DNA of 64,000 nucleotides from Dysgonomonas hofstadii (lineage in GTDB: Bacteria; Bacteroidota; Bacteroidia; Bacteroidales; Dysgonomonadaceae): assembly GCF_014196915.1 (NCBI RefSeq), contig NZ_JACIEP010000016.1:23970-87969 (forward strand). Reading direction: 5' to 3'. The notes under the pieces are model-generated. The model made no database searches and had not been told where the DNA came from. It saw only the letters and a list, made by a program, of their open reading frames with translations. A program made the translations under genes and the position numbers. This document shows, piece by piece, positions 37,758-47,252 of the stretch (its first letter is position 1; each line of letters opens with the position of its first letter).

Positions 37758-39389
37758 ATGGAAAATATAAAAAAGGTAATATTAGAAGCTGTTCCCGAAG
37801 CTGTTATCGAAGAGACTACTCCGCTATCGGTTACTGTAGAACCTGATAAACTCCGTACGTTGGTAAAAGCCCTCCGCAATTACGCTGAGTTTCCGTTCGA
37901 CTATCTTGCTATGATGACCGGAATGGACTGGGGCGAAAAGCTGGGAGTTATTTATCTTCTTGCTTCATCGAAAGATCTTTCTGTGGAAGTAGCCGTTAAG
38001 ACCGGGACTGCGGACAGGGAAAATCCATTGTTATATACTGTTACTGATATTTACGAAACAGCTCACTACAACGAAAGGGAGGCATATGCAATGTTAGGAA
38101 TACGTTTTATAAACAATCCTGATATGCGTCGTTTCTTCCTTAATGCCGATTGGGTTGGCTTCCCTTTGAGAAAAGATTATGATGCAAATCCGGTGTTGAA
38201 TGCCGTCTCGAAAGAAAGTCGCGACATAATAGACATTGCTCCCCGCATTATGGAGGATGCAAACGGAAATCTGAAAGAAGAAAATGTAGACATCTTTGAA
38301 AAAGATGACTATATAATCAATATAGGTCCGCAACATCCTTCAACTCACGGTGTGATGCACTTCCGTGTAGCCCTTGATGGTGAGATCGTTAAAAAAATTG
38401 ATGTTCACAGCGGATATATCCACAGAGGAATAGAGAAGTTAAGTGAAAAACTAACCTACCCTCAGATTCTACACTTTACAGACCGTCTTGATTATCTTTC
38501 TGCTAATATAAATCGTCACGGACTTTGTATGTGTGTTGAAAAAGCAGCACAGATAGAAATTCCCGAAAGAGCGCAATATATACGTACCATCATGGATGAG
38601 TTGAATCGTATCGATTCTCACCTTGTGGCATGGGGTACGATGTGTATGGACTTAGGTTCTACCACTGCCTTTATCTATGGTATGCGTGAACGTGAAGATA
38701 TCCTTAAAATATTCGAGAAAAACACGGGTGGCCGTCTGATTATCAACTACAATGTGATCGGTGGTGTAATGTTCGATATACAACCTGATTTCCAGTCGGA
38801 TGTTAAAACTTTTATTCCTGTTATGCGTAAAGCACTGGATGAATATAACAGGCTGTTCACTGGTAACGTAATCGCTGTTGGGCGTATGAAAAATTTAGGT
38901 CTTCTTACAAGAGAAGATGCGATTTCTTATGCGGTTACAGGGCCCGCCGGACGTGCGTCAGGTTTTTCTTGTGACATTCGTAAACATGCTCCTTATGCGC
39001 TTTATGATAAAGTGGAATTTAAGGAAATCATCCGTACAAATAACGATGCTTTTGACCGTTACCTGAATCGTCTGGATGAAATAGAGGAATCATTGAAGAT
39101 CATAGAACAACTTATAGATAATATACCGGAAGGAGATTTCTTAGCTAAAACAAAAGCGATTATTAAACTTCCTGAAGGAGAATATTATCAGCGGGTTGAA
39201 GCCGGACGAGGCGAGTTTGGTGTATACATCAACAGCAAAGGAGATAAAACACCTTACCGTCTGAAATTCCGTTCTCCGTCTATGGCTGCCGTATCGGTAA
39301 TGCCATTGATCTGTAAGAATGAAAAGATTTCAGACTTTATAGGAATCGGGGGATCTATGGACTATGTGATTCCTGATATCGACCGTTAA
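37758..39389 (+). CDS. nuoCD: fused NADH-quinone oxidoreductase subunit C/D
   Basis: One 543-residue chain joins NuoC (about 1-150) and NuoD (about 193-543). The NuoC mark is HYNEREAYAMLGI at 113-125, where YAMLGI replaces the more usual YDMFGI. NuoD begins INIGPQHPSTHGVMHF at 197-212 and carries the GYIHRGIEKLSE and DRLDYLSA quinone-site segments. The fusion is seen in enterobacteria and Bacteroides. The linker between the domains is about 40 residues and acidic. It follows nuoB by 21 bases. Confidence 0.95.
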   Translation: MENIKKVILEAVPEAVIEETTPLSVTVEPDKLRTLVKALRNYAEFPFDYLAMMTGMDWGEKLGVIYLLASSKDLSVEVAVKTGTADRENPLLYTVTDIYETAHYNEREAYAMLGIRFINNPDMRRFFLNADWVGFPLRKDYDANPVLNAVSKESRDIIDIAPRIMEDANGNLKEENVDIFEKDDYIINIGPQHPSTHGVMHFRVALDGEIVKKIDVHSGYIHRGIEKLSEKLTYPQILHFTDRLDYLSANINRHGLCMCVEKAAQIEIPERAQYIRTIMDELNRIDSHLVAWGTMCMDLGSTTAFIYGMREREDILKIFEKNTGGRLIINYNVIGGVMFDIQPDFQSDVKTFIPVMRKALDEYNRLFTGNVIAVGRMKNLGLLTREDAISYAVTGPAGRASGFSCDIRKHAPYALYDKVEFKEIIRTNNDAFDRYLNRLDEIEESLKIIEQLIDNIPEGDFLAKTKAIIKLPEGEYYQRVEAGRGEFGVYINSKGDKTPYRLKFRSPSMAAVSVMPLICKNEKISDFIGIGGSMDYVIPDIDR

Positions 39390-39422
39390 TAAGATTAATT
39401 ATTTTATCAATATAAAGGATAT

Positions 39423-40529
39423 ATGTTGCTAAACTATTCACGACCTTTAGAGGTAGTAGGTTTGTTAAAACAATTCGATGCGTTTTTAACAGAGAACCTA
39501 CCTACATGGGCGGTTTTGGCTATTGAGTTTGTACTCATCGGAGTGGCGTTGCTGCTTTTGTATGCCGTATTAGCCTTGATTCTGATTTATGTAGAGCGTA
39601 AAATTACCGCTTTCTTTCAGGCTCGTTTAGGCCCGAATCGTGTTGGTAAATATGGGCTTATACAGAGTGTTGCCGACATGGTAAAGATCCTGATAAAGGA
39701 GATTATCCATGTCAAAAAATCGGACCGTTTCCTTTTCTTTACCGCTCCGTTCTTTATGATTGTGGCTTCTATGCTTACATTCGGTGCATTACCTTTCGGA
39801 CAGGGATTACAAGCAGTAGATTTTAATATCGGTGTATTTTATGTGATAGCTGTGTCTTCATTAGGTATCATCGGGGTACTCCTTGCCGGATGGTCCAGTA
39901 ACAATAAATATTCGATGATCGGTGCGATGCGAAGCGGTGCGCAGTTTATAAGTTATGAGCTTTCCGCCGGATTTGCACTGATGACTGCTGTAGTACTTTC
40001 GGGTACAATGAGCTTCTCACAAATAATACAGGGTCAGGCATATATCCACCAGTGGAATCTTATAGCCGGACATGTTCCTGCGGTTATAGCTTTTATTATC
40101 TATCTGATTTCTGGTCATGCCGAAACAAACCGTGGTCCTTTCGACTTACCGGAAGCTGAGTCGGAATTGACTGCCGGATATCATACCGAGTATTCCGGGC
40201 TTCAATTCGGATTTTTCTATCTGGCTGAATATTTGAATATGTTCATTGTGGCTGGTATTGCCACGACTGTATTCCTGGGCGGCTGGATGCCTATTCAGGT
40301 TGAAGGTTGGGATGGTTTTAACCAAATAATGAATTATATACCATCATATATCTGGTTTTTCGGAAAAGCAAGTGTTCTTGTATTCCTTAGCTTATGGGTA
40401 AGATGGACATTCCCTCGTTTGCGTATCGACCAGCTGTTGAATCTGGAATGGAAATATCTGTTGCCGATCAATATGGTGAACATATTATTAATGGTGATCA
40501 TGGTTTTATTGGGTTGGACTTTAAAATAA
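39423..40529 (+). CDS. nuoH: NADH-quinone oxidoreductase subunit H
   Basis: The membrane subunit that forms most of the quinone chamber, 368 residues with about eight helices. [36 protein letters not shown] and the loop [30 protein letters not shown] are hallmarks, with the glutamates that link quinone chemistry to proton pumping. It is followed by a 110-base gap before nuoI that holds a short element shared with the tpiA leader. Confidence 0.95.
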   Translation: MLLNYSRPLEVVGLLKQFDAFLTENLPTWAVLAIEFVLIGVALLLLYAVLALILIYVERKITAFFQARLGPNRVGKYGLIQSVADMVKILIKEIIHVKKSDRFLFFTAPFFMIVASMLTFGALPFGQGLQAVDFNIGVFYVIAVSSLGIIGVLLAGWSSNNKYSMIGAMRSGAQFISYELSAGFALMTAVVLSGTMSFSQIIQGQAYIHQWNLIAGHVPAVIAFIIYLISGHAETNRGPFDLPEAESELTAGYHTEYSGLQFGFFYLAEYLNMFIVAGIATTVFLGGWMPIQVEGWDGFNQIMNYIPSYIWFFGKASVLVFLSLWVRWTFPRLRIDQLLNLEWKYLLPINMVNILLMVIMVLLGWTLK

Positions 40530-40578
40530 GTAACGGAAAAGTATTTAACGATATATTTAAATCATAACTACTTTAGCT

Positions 40579-40630
40579 GTTATACTAACAAAAGAAATAA
40601 AAAGGTCTGCGACCTTGCTAAATTATAGAG
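40579..40630 (+). promoter_or_regulatory. leader element upstream of nuoI, shared with tpiA
   Basis: From GCTGTTATAC through AAATAAAAAGGTCTGCGACC and on to AAATTATA, this stretch matches 58550-58605 upstream of tpiA. The core AGGTCTGCGACCT is a 5-bp hairpin with a 3-nt loop. It lies 20-60 bases before the nuoI start, so it may sit in the mRNA leader. Confidence 0.7.
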
Positions 40631-40639
40631 GATAAGAAA

Positions 40640-41350
40640 ATGAGTTCAGTATCAGAATATTTTTCAGGTTTATTTGGAGGTATCAGATCCCTGCTTACAG
40701 GGATGAGGGTCACATGGGGTGAACTCTGGACTAAGAAGGTTACGGAGCAATACCCCGAGAACAGGGCAACCCTTGTTATACCGGATCGTTTCCGGGGTGA
40801 GTTGATAATGCCTCATGACGATAGCAATGAACATGCCTGTACGGCTTGTGGTATCTGTCAGATGAATTGTCCGAACGGAACAATACAGGTAATATCCAAA
40901 TCGATAGAAACAGAAGACGGAAAGAAAAAGAAAATTCTCGACCGTTATATCTATGATTTAGGAATGTGTACATTCTGTAACCTGTGTGTGATCACTTGTC
41001 CATCGGATGCCATCATGTTTGCCAACACATTCGAAAACTCACTGTTTACCCGTGCTAAACTGGTACAACAATTGAATCACGAAGGATCGAAACTACGTGA
41101 AAAGAAAAAGGATGTGAAACCGGTATTGACTGATAAGCCTGTCGCAAAAGCCGAAAAAGAAATACATGGAGATAAAACAGCACCGGAAGGTGTGCCGCAA
41201 ACTCCATCGGAACCAATTCCGGCAGGTGATATAAAAGATAATAGTGGTATTCATCCGGAAAAGAATTATCCAAAAGACGTGACGACAGATACAGTTCCTG
41301 CATCGAAGTTACCGATGAGTGACGGTAATCCGGCAAAAGAAGAAAACTAA
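40640..41350 (+). CDS. nuoI: NADH-quinone oxidoreductase subunit I with C-terminal tail
   Basis: A ferredoxin-like subunit with clusters N6a and N6b: Cys67, 70, 73, 77 (CTACGICQMNCP) and Cys110, 113, 116, 120 (CTFCNLCVITCP). The 236-residue length exceeds the usual 150-180 residues; residues about 150-236 are a Lys-, Pro- and Asp-rich, probably disordered tail. There is no NuoG in this operon, so NuoI may be the entry point for electrons from ferredoxin or another donor (inference). Confidence 0.94.
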   Translation: MSSVSEYFSGLFGGIRSLLTGMRVTWGELWTKKVTEQYPENRATLVIPDRFRGELIMPHDDSNEHACTACGICQMNCPNGTIQVISKSIETEDGKKKKILDRYIYDLGMCTFCNLCVITCPSDAIMFANTFENSLFTRAKLVQQLNHEGSKLREKKKDVKPVLTDKPVAKAEKEIHGDKTAPEGVPQTPSEPIPAGDIKDNSGIHPEKNYPKDVTTDTVPASKLPMSDGNPAKEEN

Positions 41351-41378
41351 ATAAACAATATACGATAATCAATAGATT

Positions 41379-41882
41379 ATGGCAGAACAAATTATATTTT
41401 ACGTTTTAGCAGCGATAATCGTTTTCTGCTCTATTATGGCAGTTACTACACAAAAAATTATCCGCTCGGCAACATTTTTGCTCTTCGTCCTTCTGGGCAC
41501 GGCAGGCTTATATCTGTTATTGAATTATCATTTCCTTATGGCTGTGCAGATAGCTGTTTACGCAGGAGGGGTAATGGTACTGTTTATCTTCGCCATCTTG
41601 CTGACGAACGAACCGGGGCGGGACGTTAAGTTTGAGAAACCCGGACGTATGTTTATTGCAGCACTGGCTTCATTAGCCGGACTGGCTATTTGCGGTCACA
41701 TCATATTCTACAATGTGGATAGGTTCTATACTTATGTCACAAAAGAAGAATTGCATATGCAGGATATAGGTATGGCAATGATGGGGACAGATAAATATCA
41801 ATACCTGTTGCCATTCGAGGCGATCAGTATTTTGCTGTTGGCTTGTATTATCGGAGGTATAATGATTGCTAGAAAAAGATAA
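41379..41882 (+). CDS. nuoJ: NADH-quinone oxidoreductase subunit J
   Basis: A five-helix membrane subunit of 167 residues. RSATFLLFVLLGTAGLYLLLNYHFLMAVQIAVYAGGVMVLFIFAILL is the family core, with the pi-bulge helix of the proton path. It starts 28 bases after nuoI and 15 bases before nuoK. Confidence 0.93.
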   Translation: MAEQIIFYVLAAIIVFCSIMAVTTQKIIRSATFLLFVLLGTAGLYLLLNYHFLMAVQIAVYAGGVMVLFIFAILLTNEPGRDVKFEKPGRMFIAALASLAGLAICGHIIFYNVDRFYTYVTKEELHMQDIGMAMMGTDKYQYLLPFEAISILLLACIIGGIMIARKR

Positions 41883-41897
41883 AAAGAAAGATATATT

Positions 41898-42242
41898 ATG
41901 GGCGAATTAATAATAGATTTTTTATCAGGGCCGGTACCTATCGAAGGATATCTGGTCGTTAGTACGGTCATGTTCTTTGCCGGGGTTTACGGATTTCTGT
42001 CACGTAAGAATATGTTGATGGTTCTGATCTCTATGGAGCTTATGCTGAATGCGGCAGACCTCAATTTCGTGGTGTTCAACCGTTACCTGTATCCGGGACA
42101 GATGGAAGGCTTCTTCTTCACATTGTTCGCGATAGGAATAGCGGCGGCTGAAACCGCTGTGGCAATAGCCATTATTATCAATATATACCGCAATGTGAAG
42201 AGCATATATATAGATGAGAATATAACCGAAATGAAAAACTAA
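41898..42242 (+). CDS. nuoK: NADH-quinone oxidoreductase subunit K
   Basis: A three-helix membrane subunit of 114 residues. The two conserved membrane glutamates appear in SMELMLNAADLNFV and AAAETAVAIAI. The N-terminus is about 12 residues longer than usual (MGELIIDFLSGP before VPIEGYLVVS), but no later Met start is available before the first helix. The gene lies between nuoJ and nuoL with short gaps. Confidence 0.93.
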   Translation: MGELIIDFLSGPVPIEGYLVVSTVMFFAGVYGFLSRKNMLMVLISMELMLNAADLNFVVFNRYLYPGQMEGFFFTLFAIGIAAAETAVAIAIIINIYRNVKSIYIDENITEMKN

Positions 42243-42263
42243 GCAAGGAAACAGATAGAAAGT

Positions 42264-44198
42264 ATGGAACAAATTAATTTCACATATCCGACGCTGATAA
42301 TGGCTCTTCCGGTTATTATGTTTCTTATTATCGGACTGGGTGGCAAATTTATGAAGCCTGTAGTAGCGGGTATATTAGGAACAATCTCGTTAGGTATAAT
42401 GACTGTGCTGGCTTATATGACAGCCTATCAGTATTTCTTTGTAGTAGGCCAGGTAGATGGCGTTTATCAGACATTCCACACGGCTTTTACATGGCTGCGT
42501 TTTACTGATATGCTACATATAGACTTAGGTATCTATCTCGATCCTATTTCGGTGATGATGCTTGTCGTGATTACGACTGTATCGTTGATGGTGCATATTT
42601 ACAGCTTAGGTTACATGCATGGCGAAAAAGGATTCCAACGCTATTATGCATTTCTTTCGTTATTTAGTTTTGCTATGTTAGGATTGGTAATGGCTACCAA
42701 TATTTTTCAGATGTACATTTTCTGGGAGCTTGTTGGGGTATCGTCATTCCTGCTCATCAGTTTCTATTATGTAAAACCGTCGGCTGTGGCTGCCTCTAAA
42801 AAGGCGTTTATTGTTACACGTTTTGCCGACTTCTTTTTCCTTGTAGGTATATTATTACTATCATATTTTTCAGGAACATTCGATTTTACGGCGATTACCG
42901 ATCAAAGTTCTCCATTTATTGCTACAATGCAGGGCTCATCGTTTATCGGCCTTTCAGTACTTTCATGGGCTATGATCCTGATATTTATGGGAGGTGCGGG
43001 TAAATCGGCAATGATGCCGTTCCACATTTGGTTGCCCGATGCGATGGAAGGTCCTACTCCTGCGTCTGCCCTTATCCATGCCGCAACGATGGTTGTTGCC
43101 GGGGTATTTCTTGTGGCACGTCTTTTCCCTGTATATGTGGTAACTCCTTATGTGCTAGATCTTATTGCTTGGGTAGGAGCTATAACAGCACTCTTCGCTG
43201 CTGTGGTGGCTTGTACTCAGACCGATATAAAACGTGTGCTGGCATTTTCTACCATATCTCAGATTGCTTTCATGTTAACCTCTCTCGGGGTTTCCAAGTT
43301 CGGCGGACACGAAGGATTAGGATATATGGCGGGTATGTTCCATCTATTCACACACGCGTTCTTCAAAGCGTTGTTATTCCTTTGCGCCGGAGCAATCATT
43401 CATGCCGTTCATAGCAACGAAATGGGCGATATGGGAGGCCTTGCGAAGAAATTGCCTATTACGGCGATTACATTTGGTATAGCATGGCTGGCAATAGCGG
43501 GTATTCCTCCTTTCTCAGGATTCTGGAGTAAAGATGAAATACTTGCTGCTGCAATGGAACATAATTTCCCTATTTATGTAATATTATCAGTATCCGCTGG
43601 ATTGACAGCATTCTATATGTCCCGTCTCTTCTTACGGATATTCTTCTACGAAAAGAAGCATTATCATCACGAACCACACGAAGCAGGGCCTGCGATGGCA
43701 ATTCCATTGATCATATTGGCCGTGTTTGCATTCGGATCGGGATTTGTTCCTTTTGGTGAATTCATAACTTCCGACCATGAGCCTTATCATGCTCACTTGA
43801 ACTGGCAGGTAGCTATAACCAGTGTGGTTATCTCACTAATAGGTATGGGGATAGCATTTAGATTATACTATAAGAAAAATGATATACCAGATAAGATTAC
43901 TGGTTCTATCAATACATTATATACATGGGCATTACATAAATTCTATTTCGACGAATTATGGTTGTTTGTTACGCGTAGCATCATATTCAAACGTATATCC
44001 AAACCAATTGCATGGTTTGATAAGAAATATGTAGACGGATTTATGGATTCACTGGCTTATGTAACCCAGTCGGCTTCAAGGACGATCAAAAATTTCCAGT
44101 CGGGATATATCCAGCAATATGCATTGGCATATCTTGTAGGGGCTTTGATCCTGGTAGTAGGTTTTGCCGGATGGTTGATATGTTTTGTTTGTAAATAA
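42264..44198 (+). CDS. nuoL: NADH-quinone oxidoreductase subunit L
   Basis: The distal antiporter-like proton-pumping subunit, 644 residues. Marks are ELVGVSSFLLISFYY, the lysine-bearing GGAGKSAMMPFHIWLPDAMEGPTPASALIHAATMVVAG, and the long lateral helix and anchor at the C-terminus (about 520-640). All appear intact. It is followed by nuoM after 23 bases. Confidence 0.95.
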   Translation: MEQINFTYPTLIMALPVIMFLIIGLGGKFMKPVVAGILGTISLGIMTVLAYMTAYQYFFVVGQVDGVYQTFHTAFTWLRFTDMLHIDLGIYLDPISVMMLVVITTVSLMVHIYSLGYMHGEKGFQRYYAFLSLFSFAMLGLVMATNIFQMYIFWELVGVSSFLLISFYYVKPSAVAASKKAFIVTRFADFFFLVGILLLSYFSGTFDFTAITDQSSPFIATMQGSSFIGLSVLSWAMILIFMGGAGKSAMMPFHIWLPDAMEGPTPASALIHAATMVVAGVFLVARLFPVYVVTPYVLDLIAWVGAITALFAAVVACTQTDIKRVLAFSTISQIAFMLTSLGVSKFGGHEGLGYMAGMFHLFTHAFFKALLFLCAGAIIHAVHSNEMGDMGGLAKKLPITAITFGIAWLAIAGIPPFSGFWSKDEILAAAMEHNFPIYVILSVSAGLTAFYMSRLFLRIFFYEKKHYHHEPHEAGPAMAIPLIILAVFAFGSGFVPFGEFITSDHEPYHAHLNWQVAITSVVISLIGMGIAFRLYYKKNDIPDKITGSINTLYTWALHKFYFDELWLFVTRSIIFKRISKPIAWFDKKYVDGFMDSLAYVTQSASRTIKNFQSGYIQQYALAYLVGALILVVGFAGWLICFVCK

Positions 44199-44221
44199 GA
44201 TATAGATTAAAATATAAGAAG

Positions 44222-45700
44222 ATGACTTTTCTTTCATTATTTATTCTGGTTCCTGTTTTGATGTTGATCGCGTTTCTTTTTAACCGTGACATCAAGTATG
44301 TTCGTACTGTTGCCGTTATCGGTGCAGTCATAGAAATGGCTTTGGCTTTGGTATTATTATTCATGTTCTATCAGGAACGTGGAGCCGGGAATACAGCCGA
44401 AATGTTATTCACTTATGATAAAGTATGGTTCGAATCGCTGAATATCCATTACTCTATAGGTGTGGATGGTATTTCAGTCCTTATGATTCTGCTTACTGCG
44501 ATTATTATATTCACAGGCACATTTGCATCATGGAATATGGATCCTCTACCTAGAGATTTCTTTATGTGGCTGACACTTCTTTCTATAGGAGTTTATGGGT
44601 TCTTTATTTCACTGGATATGTTTACCATGTTTTTCTTCTACGAAATAGCCTTGATACCAATGTATCTGCTTATCGGGCTATGGGGTACAGGACGGAAAGA
44701 ATATTCGGCAATGAAACTTACACTAATGTTGATGGGGGGGTCGGCATTCCTGTTTGTGGGAATACTGGGGATATACTTCAATTCTTCCACTACAGGCGCA
44801 TTTACATGGAATATACTTGAAATAGCACAAAATGCGGCGATTCCGTTATCAGAACAATATTGGATATTCCCATTGACGTTTGTCGGTTTTGGTGTGTTAG
44901 GAGCGCTTTTCCCATTTCATACATGGTCGCCTGACGGTCACGCATCGGCGCCTACAGCAGTATCGATGCTCCACGCCGGAGTGCTAATGAAACTGGGGGG
45001 ATACGGGTGTTTCCGTATAGCAATGCGTTTAATGCCGGAAGCAGCAGATGAATTATCATGGATATTTATCATACTCACAGGTATAAGTGTGATATATGGA
45101 GCTTTAGGAGCAATATCTCAAACAGACCTGAAGTATATTAATGCATATTCATCAGTTAGTCACTGTGGTCTTGTATTGTTCGCTATTCTTATGATGAATA
45201 AGACAGCAATGACAGGGGCGGTAATGCAAATGCTTTCCCACGGTCTGATGACAGCCCTATTCTTTGCTCTGATCGGGATGATATATGGACGTACACATAC
45301 ACGTGATATACGTGAGATGGGAGGTTTGATGAAAATTCTACCATTCCTTAGTGTTTGTTATGTGATTGCCGGTTTGGCTTCACTTGGTCTCCCGGGATTG
45401 AGTGGATTCGTTGCCGAGATGACCATCTTTGTGGGATCGTTTGAGCATAGTGACATGTTCCACCGTGTATTTACTATTATTGCCATATCTTCAATTGTTG
45501 TAACAGCAGTTTATATATTGAAAGTCGTGGGTAAGATATTGTACGGACCGGTACAGGATCCACATCACCTTGAACTGACTGATGCAGTATGGCACGAAAG
45601 ACTGGCAACCGCAGCGTTGATCATTTGTGTGGCAGGTATGGGTATGTTCCCTGGTTGGATTTCAGATTTGATAAGTTCCAGTCTGACATATATAAAATAA
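44222..45700 (+). CDS. nuoM: NADH-quinone oxidoreductase subunit M
   Basis: An antiporter-like proton-pumping subunit of 492 residues with about 14 helices. FYEIALIPMYLLIGLWG and FPFHTWSPDGHASAPTAVSMLHAGVLMKLGGYG are family marks, and the conserved Glu and Lys residues of the central axis are present. It lies between nuoL and nuoN in the standard order. Confidence 0.95.
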   Translation: MTFLSLFILVPVLMLIAFLFNRDIKYVRTVAVIGAVIEMALALVLLFMFYQERGAGNTAEMLFTYDKVWFESLNIHYSIGVDGISVLMILLTAIIIFTGTFASWNMDPLPRDFFMWLTLLSIGVYGFFISLDMFTMFFFYEIALIPMYLLIGLWGTGRKEYSAMKLTLMLMGGSAFLFVGILGIYFNSSTTGAFTWNILEIAQNAAIPLSEQYWIFPLTFVGFGVLGALFPFHTWSPDGHASAPTAVSMLHAGVLMKLGGYGCFRIAMRLMPEAADELSWIFIILTGISVIYGALGAISQTDLKYINAYSSVSHCGLVLFAILMMNKTAMTGAVMQMLSHGLMTALFFALIGMIYGRTHTRDIREMGGLMKILPFLSVCYVIAGLASLGLPGLSGFVAEMTIFVGSFEHSDMFHRVFTIIAISSIVVTAVYILKVVGKILYGPVQDPHHLELTDAVWHERLATAALIICVAGMGMFPGWISDLISSSLTYIK

Positions 45701-45740
45701 GTAAGAATACGATTGTAAACATTGAAATTTAAGATATAAA

Positions 45741-47165
45741 ATGGATTTGAGTAATTATTTATTGATGAAGCACGAGTTATCACTCATCGTAGTGTTCCTC
45801 TTACTTATTTTCTACGACTTGTTTGCTTCAGAAGGCGCTAAGAAATATTATTTTCCGGTGGCATGTACTCTATTTCTGATACACACAGTCGTTTGCTTCT
45901 TCTTCAAAGATAATGGAGCTTCTTTTGCAGGCATGTATGTAACAGGGCCGGTATATCTGACTGTTAAGAATGTTCTGAATATAGGTGTTTTTCTTATTAT
46001 GCTACAAGGAAATGCCTGGTTGAACAAACCGGAGACAATATACAAGCGTGGGGAATTCTTTATGCTCACTGTTCTGACTTTAATGGGTATGTATCTGATG
46101 ATCTCAGCTGGTAACTTCCTATTGTTCTATATTGGTCTCGAAACAGCTTCATTGCCAATCGCGGCATTAGTAGCTTTCAATAAATACAAACACGAATCGG
46201 CTGAAGCCGGAGCAAAATATATATTCAATGCCATTTTCTCGTCAGGAGTAATGGTTTTCGGACTGTCATTCCTTTACGGGGCATGCGGTACTCTTTACTA
46301 TACAGATATTGCAGCTAATATATATTCCACTCCGTTGGTAATTATGGCTATGATATTCATTCTTTCGGGATTGTTTTTCAAAATATCATTGGTGCCGTTT
46401 CACCTTTGGGCTCCAGATACATACCAGGGTGCGCCTACGACAGTTACTTTATACCTGTCTACAATATCCAAAGGAGCGGCTGTGTTTGCCCTGATGGCTA
46501 TCCTTTACAAAGTATTCCCTGCGCTGGCAGATACATGGAAAAGTATATTATGGATAGTTATTCTTGTGACAATTACAGTTGGTAACTTATTCGCACTTCG
46601 TCAGAAGAATATGAAACGCTTCCTGGCTTTCTCATCCATATCTCAGGCGGGATATATTATGCTGAGTGTATTCACCGGTACAAAACTGGGTATGGCTGCA
46701 ACTGTATTCTACATATTTGTATATGTGTTTTCCAACCTGGCTGCATTTGGTGTGATATCTGCCATTGAAGATAAGACCGGAAAAGTGAATATGGATGACT
46801 ATAACGGATTATATAAAACAAATCCGAAATTAGCCTTAGCTATGATGATCGCTATGTTCTCACTTGGAGGTATTCCGTTTGCGGCAGGATTCTTTAGTAA
46901 ATTGTTCGTCTTTACAGCTGCTATGGAACAAGGACAGATATTACTTGTATTTTTGGCATTTCTGAATACAGTGATTGCATTGTACTATTACCTGCTTGTT
47001 GTAAAAGCAATGTTTATTAACAAGAACAATTCACCAATAGAAACTGTTGCTACTGACGGCTATCTCAAGACGTCACTTATACTCTCTATGGTAGGTATAT
47101 TTGTTGTTGGTATGATAAGCTGTTTCTATGAGTATATTAACAGTGTAAGTTTTGGTATATATTAA
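45741..47165 (+). CDS. nuoN: NADH-quinone oxidoreductase subunit N
   Basis: The antiporter-like subunit closest to NuoK, 474 residues. LFYIGLETASLPIAALVAF, KISLVPFHLWAPDTYQGAPTTVTLYLSTISKGAAVF and MFSLGGIPFAAGFFSKLFVF are family marks. It is the last nuo gene; no nuoE, nuoF or nuoG follows. A hairpin 22 bases after the stop closes the operon. Confidence 0.95.
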   Translation: MDLSNYLLMKHELSLIVVFLLLIFYDLFASEGAKKYYFPVACTLFLIHTVVCFFFKDNGASFAGMYVTGPVYLTVKNVLNIGVFLIMLQGNAWLNKPETIYKRGEFFMLTVLTLMGMYLMISAGNFLLFYIGLETASLPIAALVAFNKYKHESAEAGAKYIFNAIFSSGVMVFGLSFLYGACGTLYYTDIAANIYSTPLVIMAMIFILSGLFFKISLVPFHLWAPDTYQGAPTTVTLYLSTISKGAAVFALMAILYKVFPALADTWKSILWIVILVTITVGNLFALRQKNMKRFLAFSSISQAGYIMLSVFTGTKLGMAATVFYIFVYVFSNLAAFGVISAIEDKTGKVNMDDYNGLYKTNPKLALAMMIAMFSLGGIPFAAGFFSKLFVFTAAMEQGQILLVFLAFLNTVIALYYYLLVVKAMFINKNNSPIETVATDGYLKTSLILSMVGIFVVGMISCFYEYINSVSFGIY

Positions 47166-47186
47166 ATATTATTAAATAGTAAATAT

Positions 47187-47227
47187 AAATTCGATGGAAG
47201 CCTTATCTTTGGACTTTCATCGAATTT
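47187..47227 (+). terminator. hairpin at the end of the nuo operon
   Basis: AAATTCGATG at 47187-47196 pairs perfectly with CATCGAATTT at 47218-47227 across a 21-base loop. The loop contains TATCTTTG (47204-47211), which matches a -7 promoter box for the exbB-like gene at 47253. The structure could therefore end one unit and start the next. Confidence 0.6.
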
Positions 47228-47252
47228 ATTATAATAAATATGCATAGTATCT

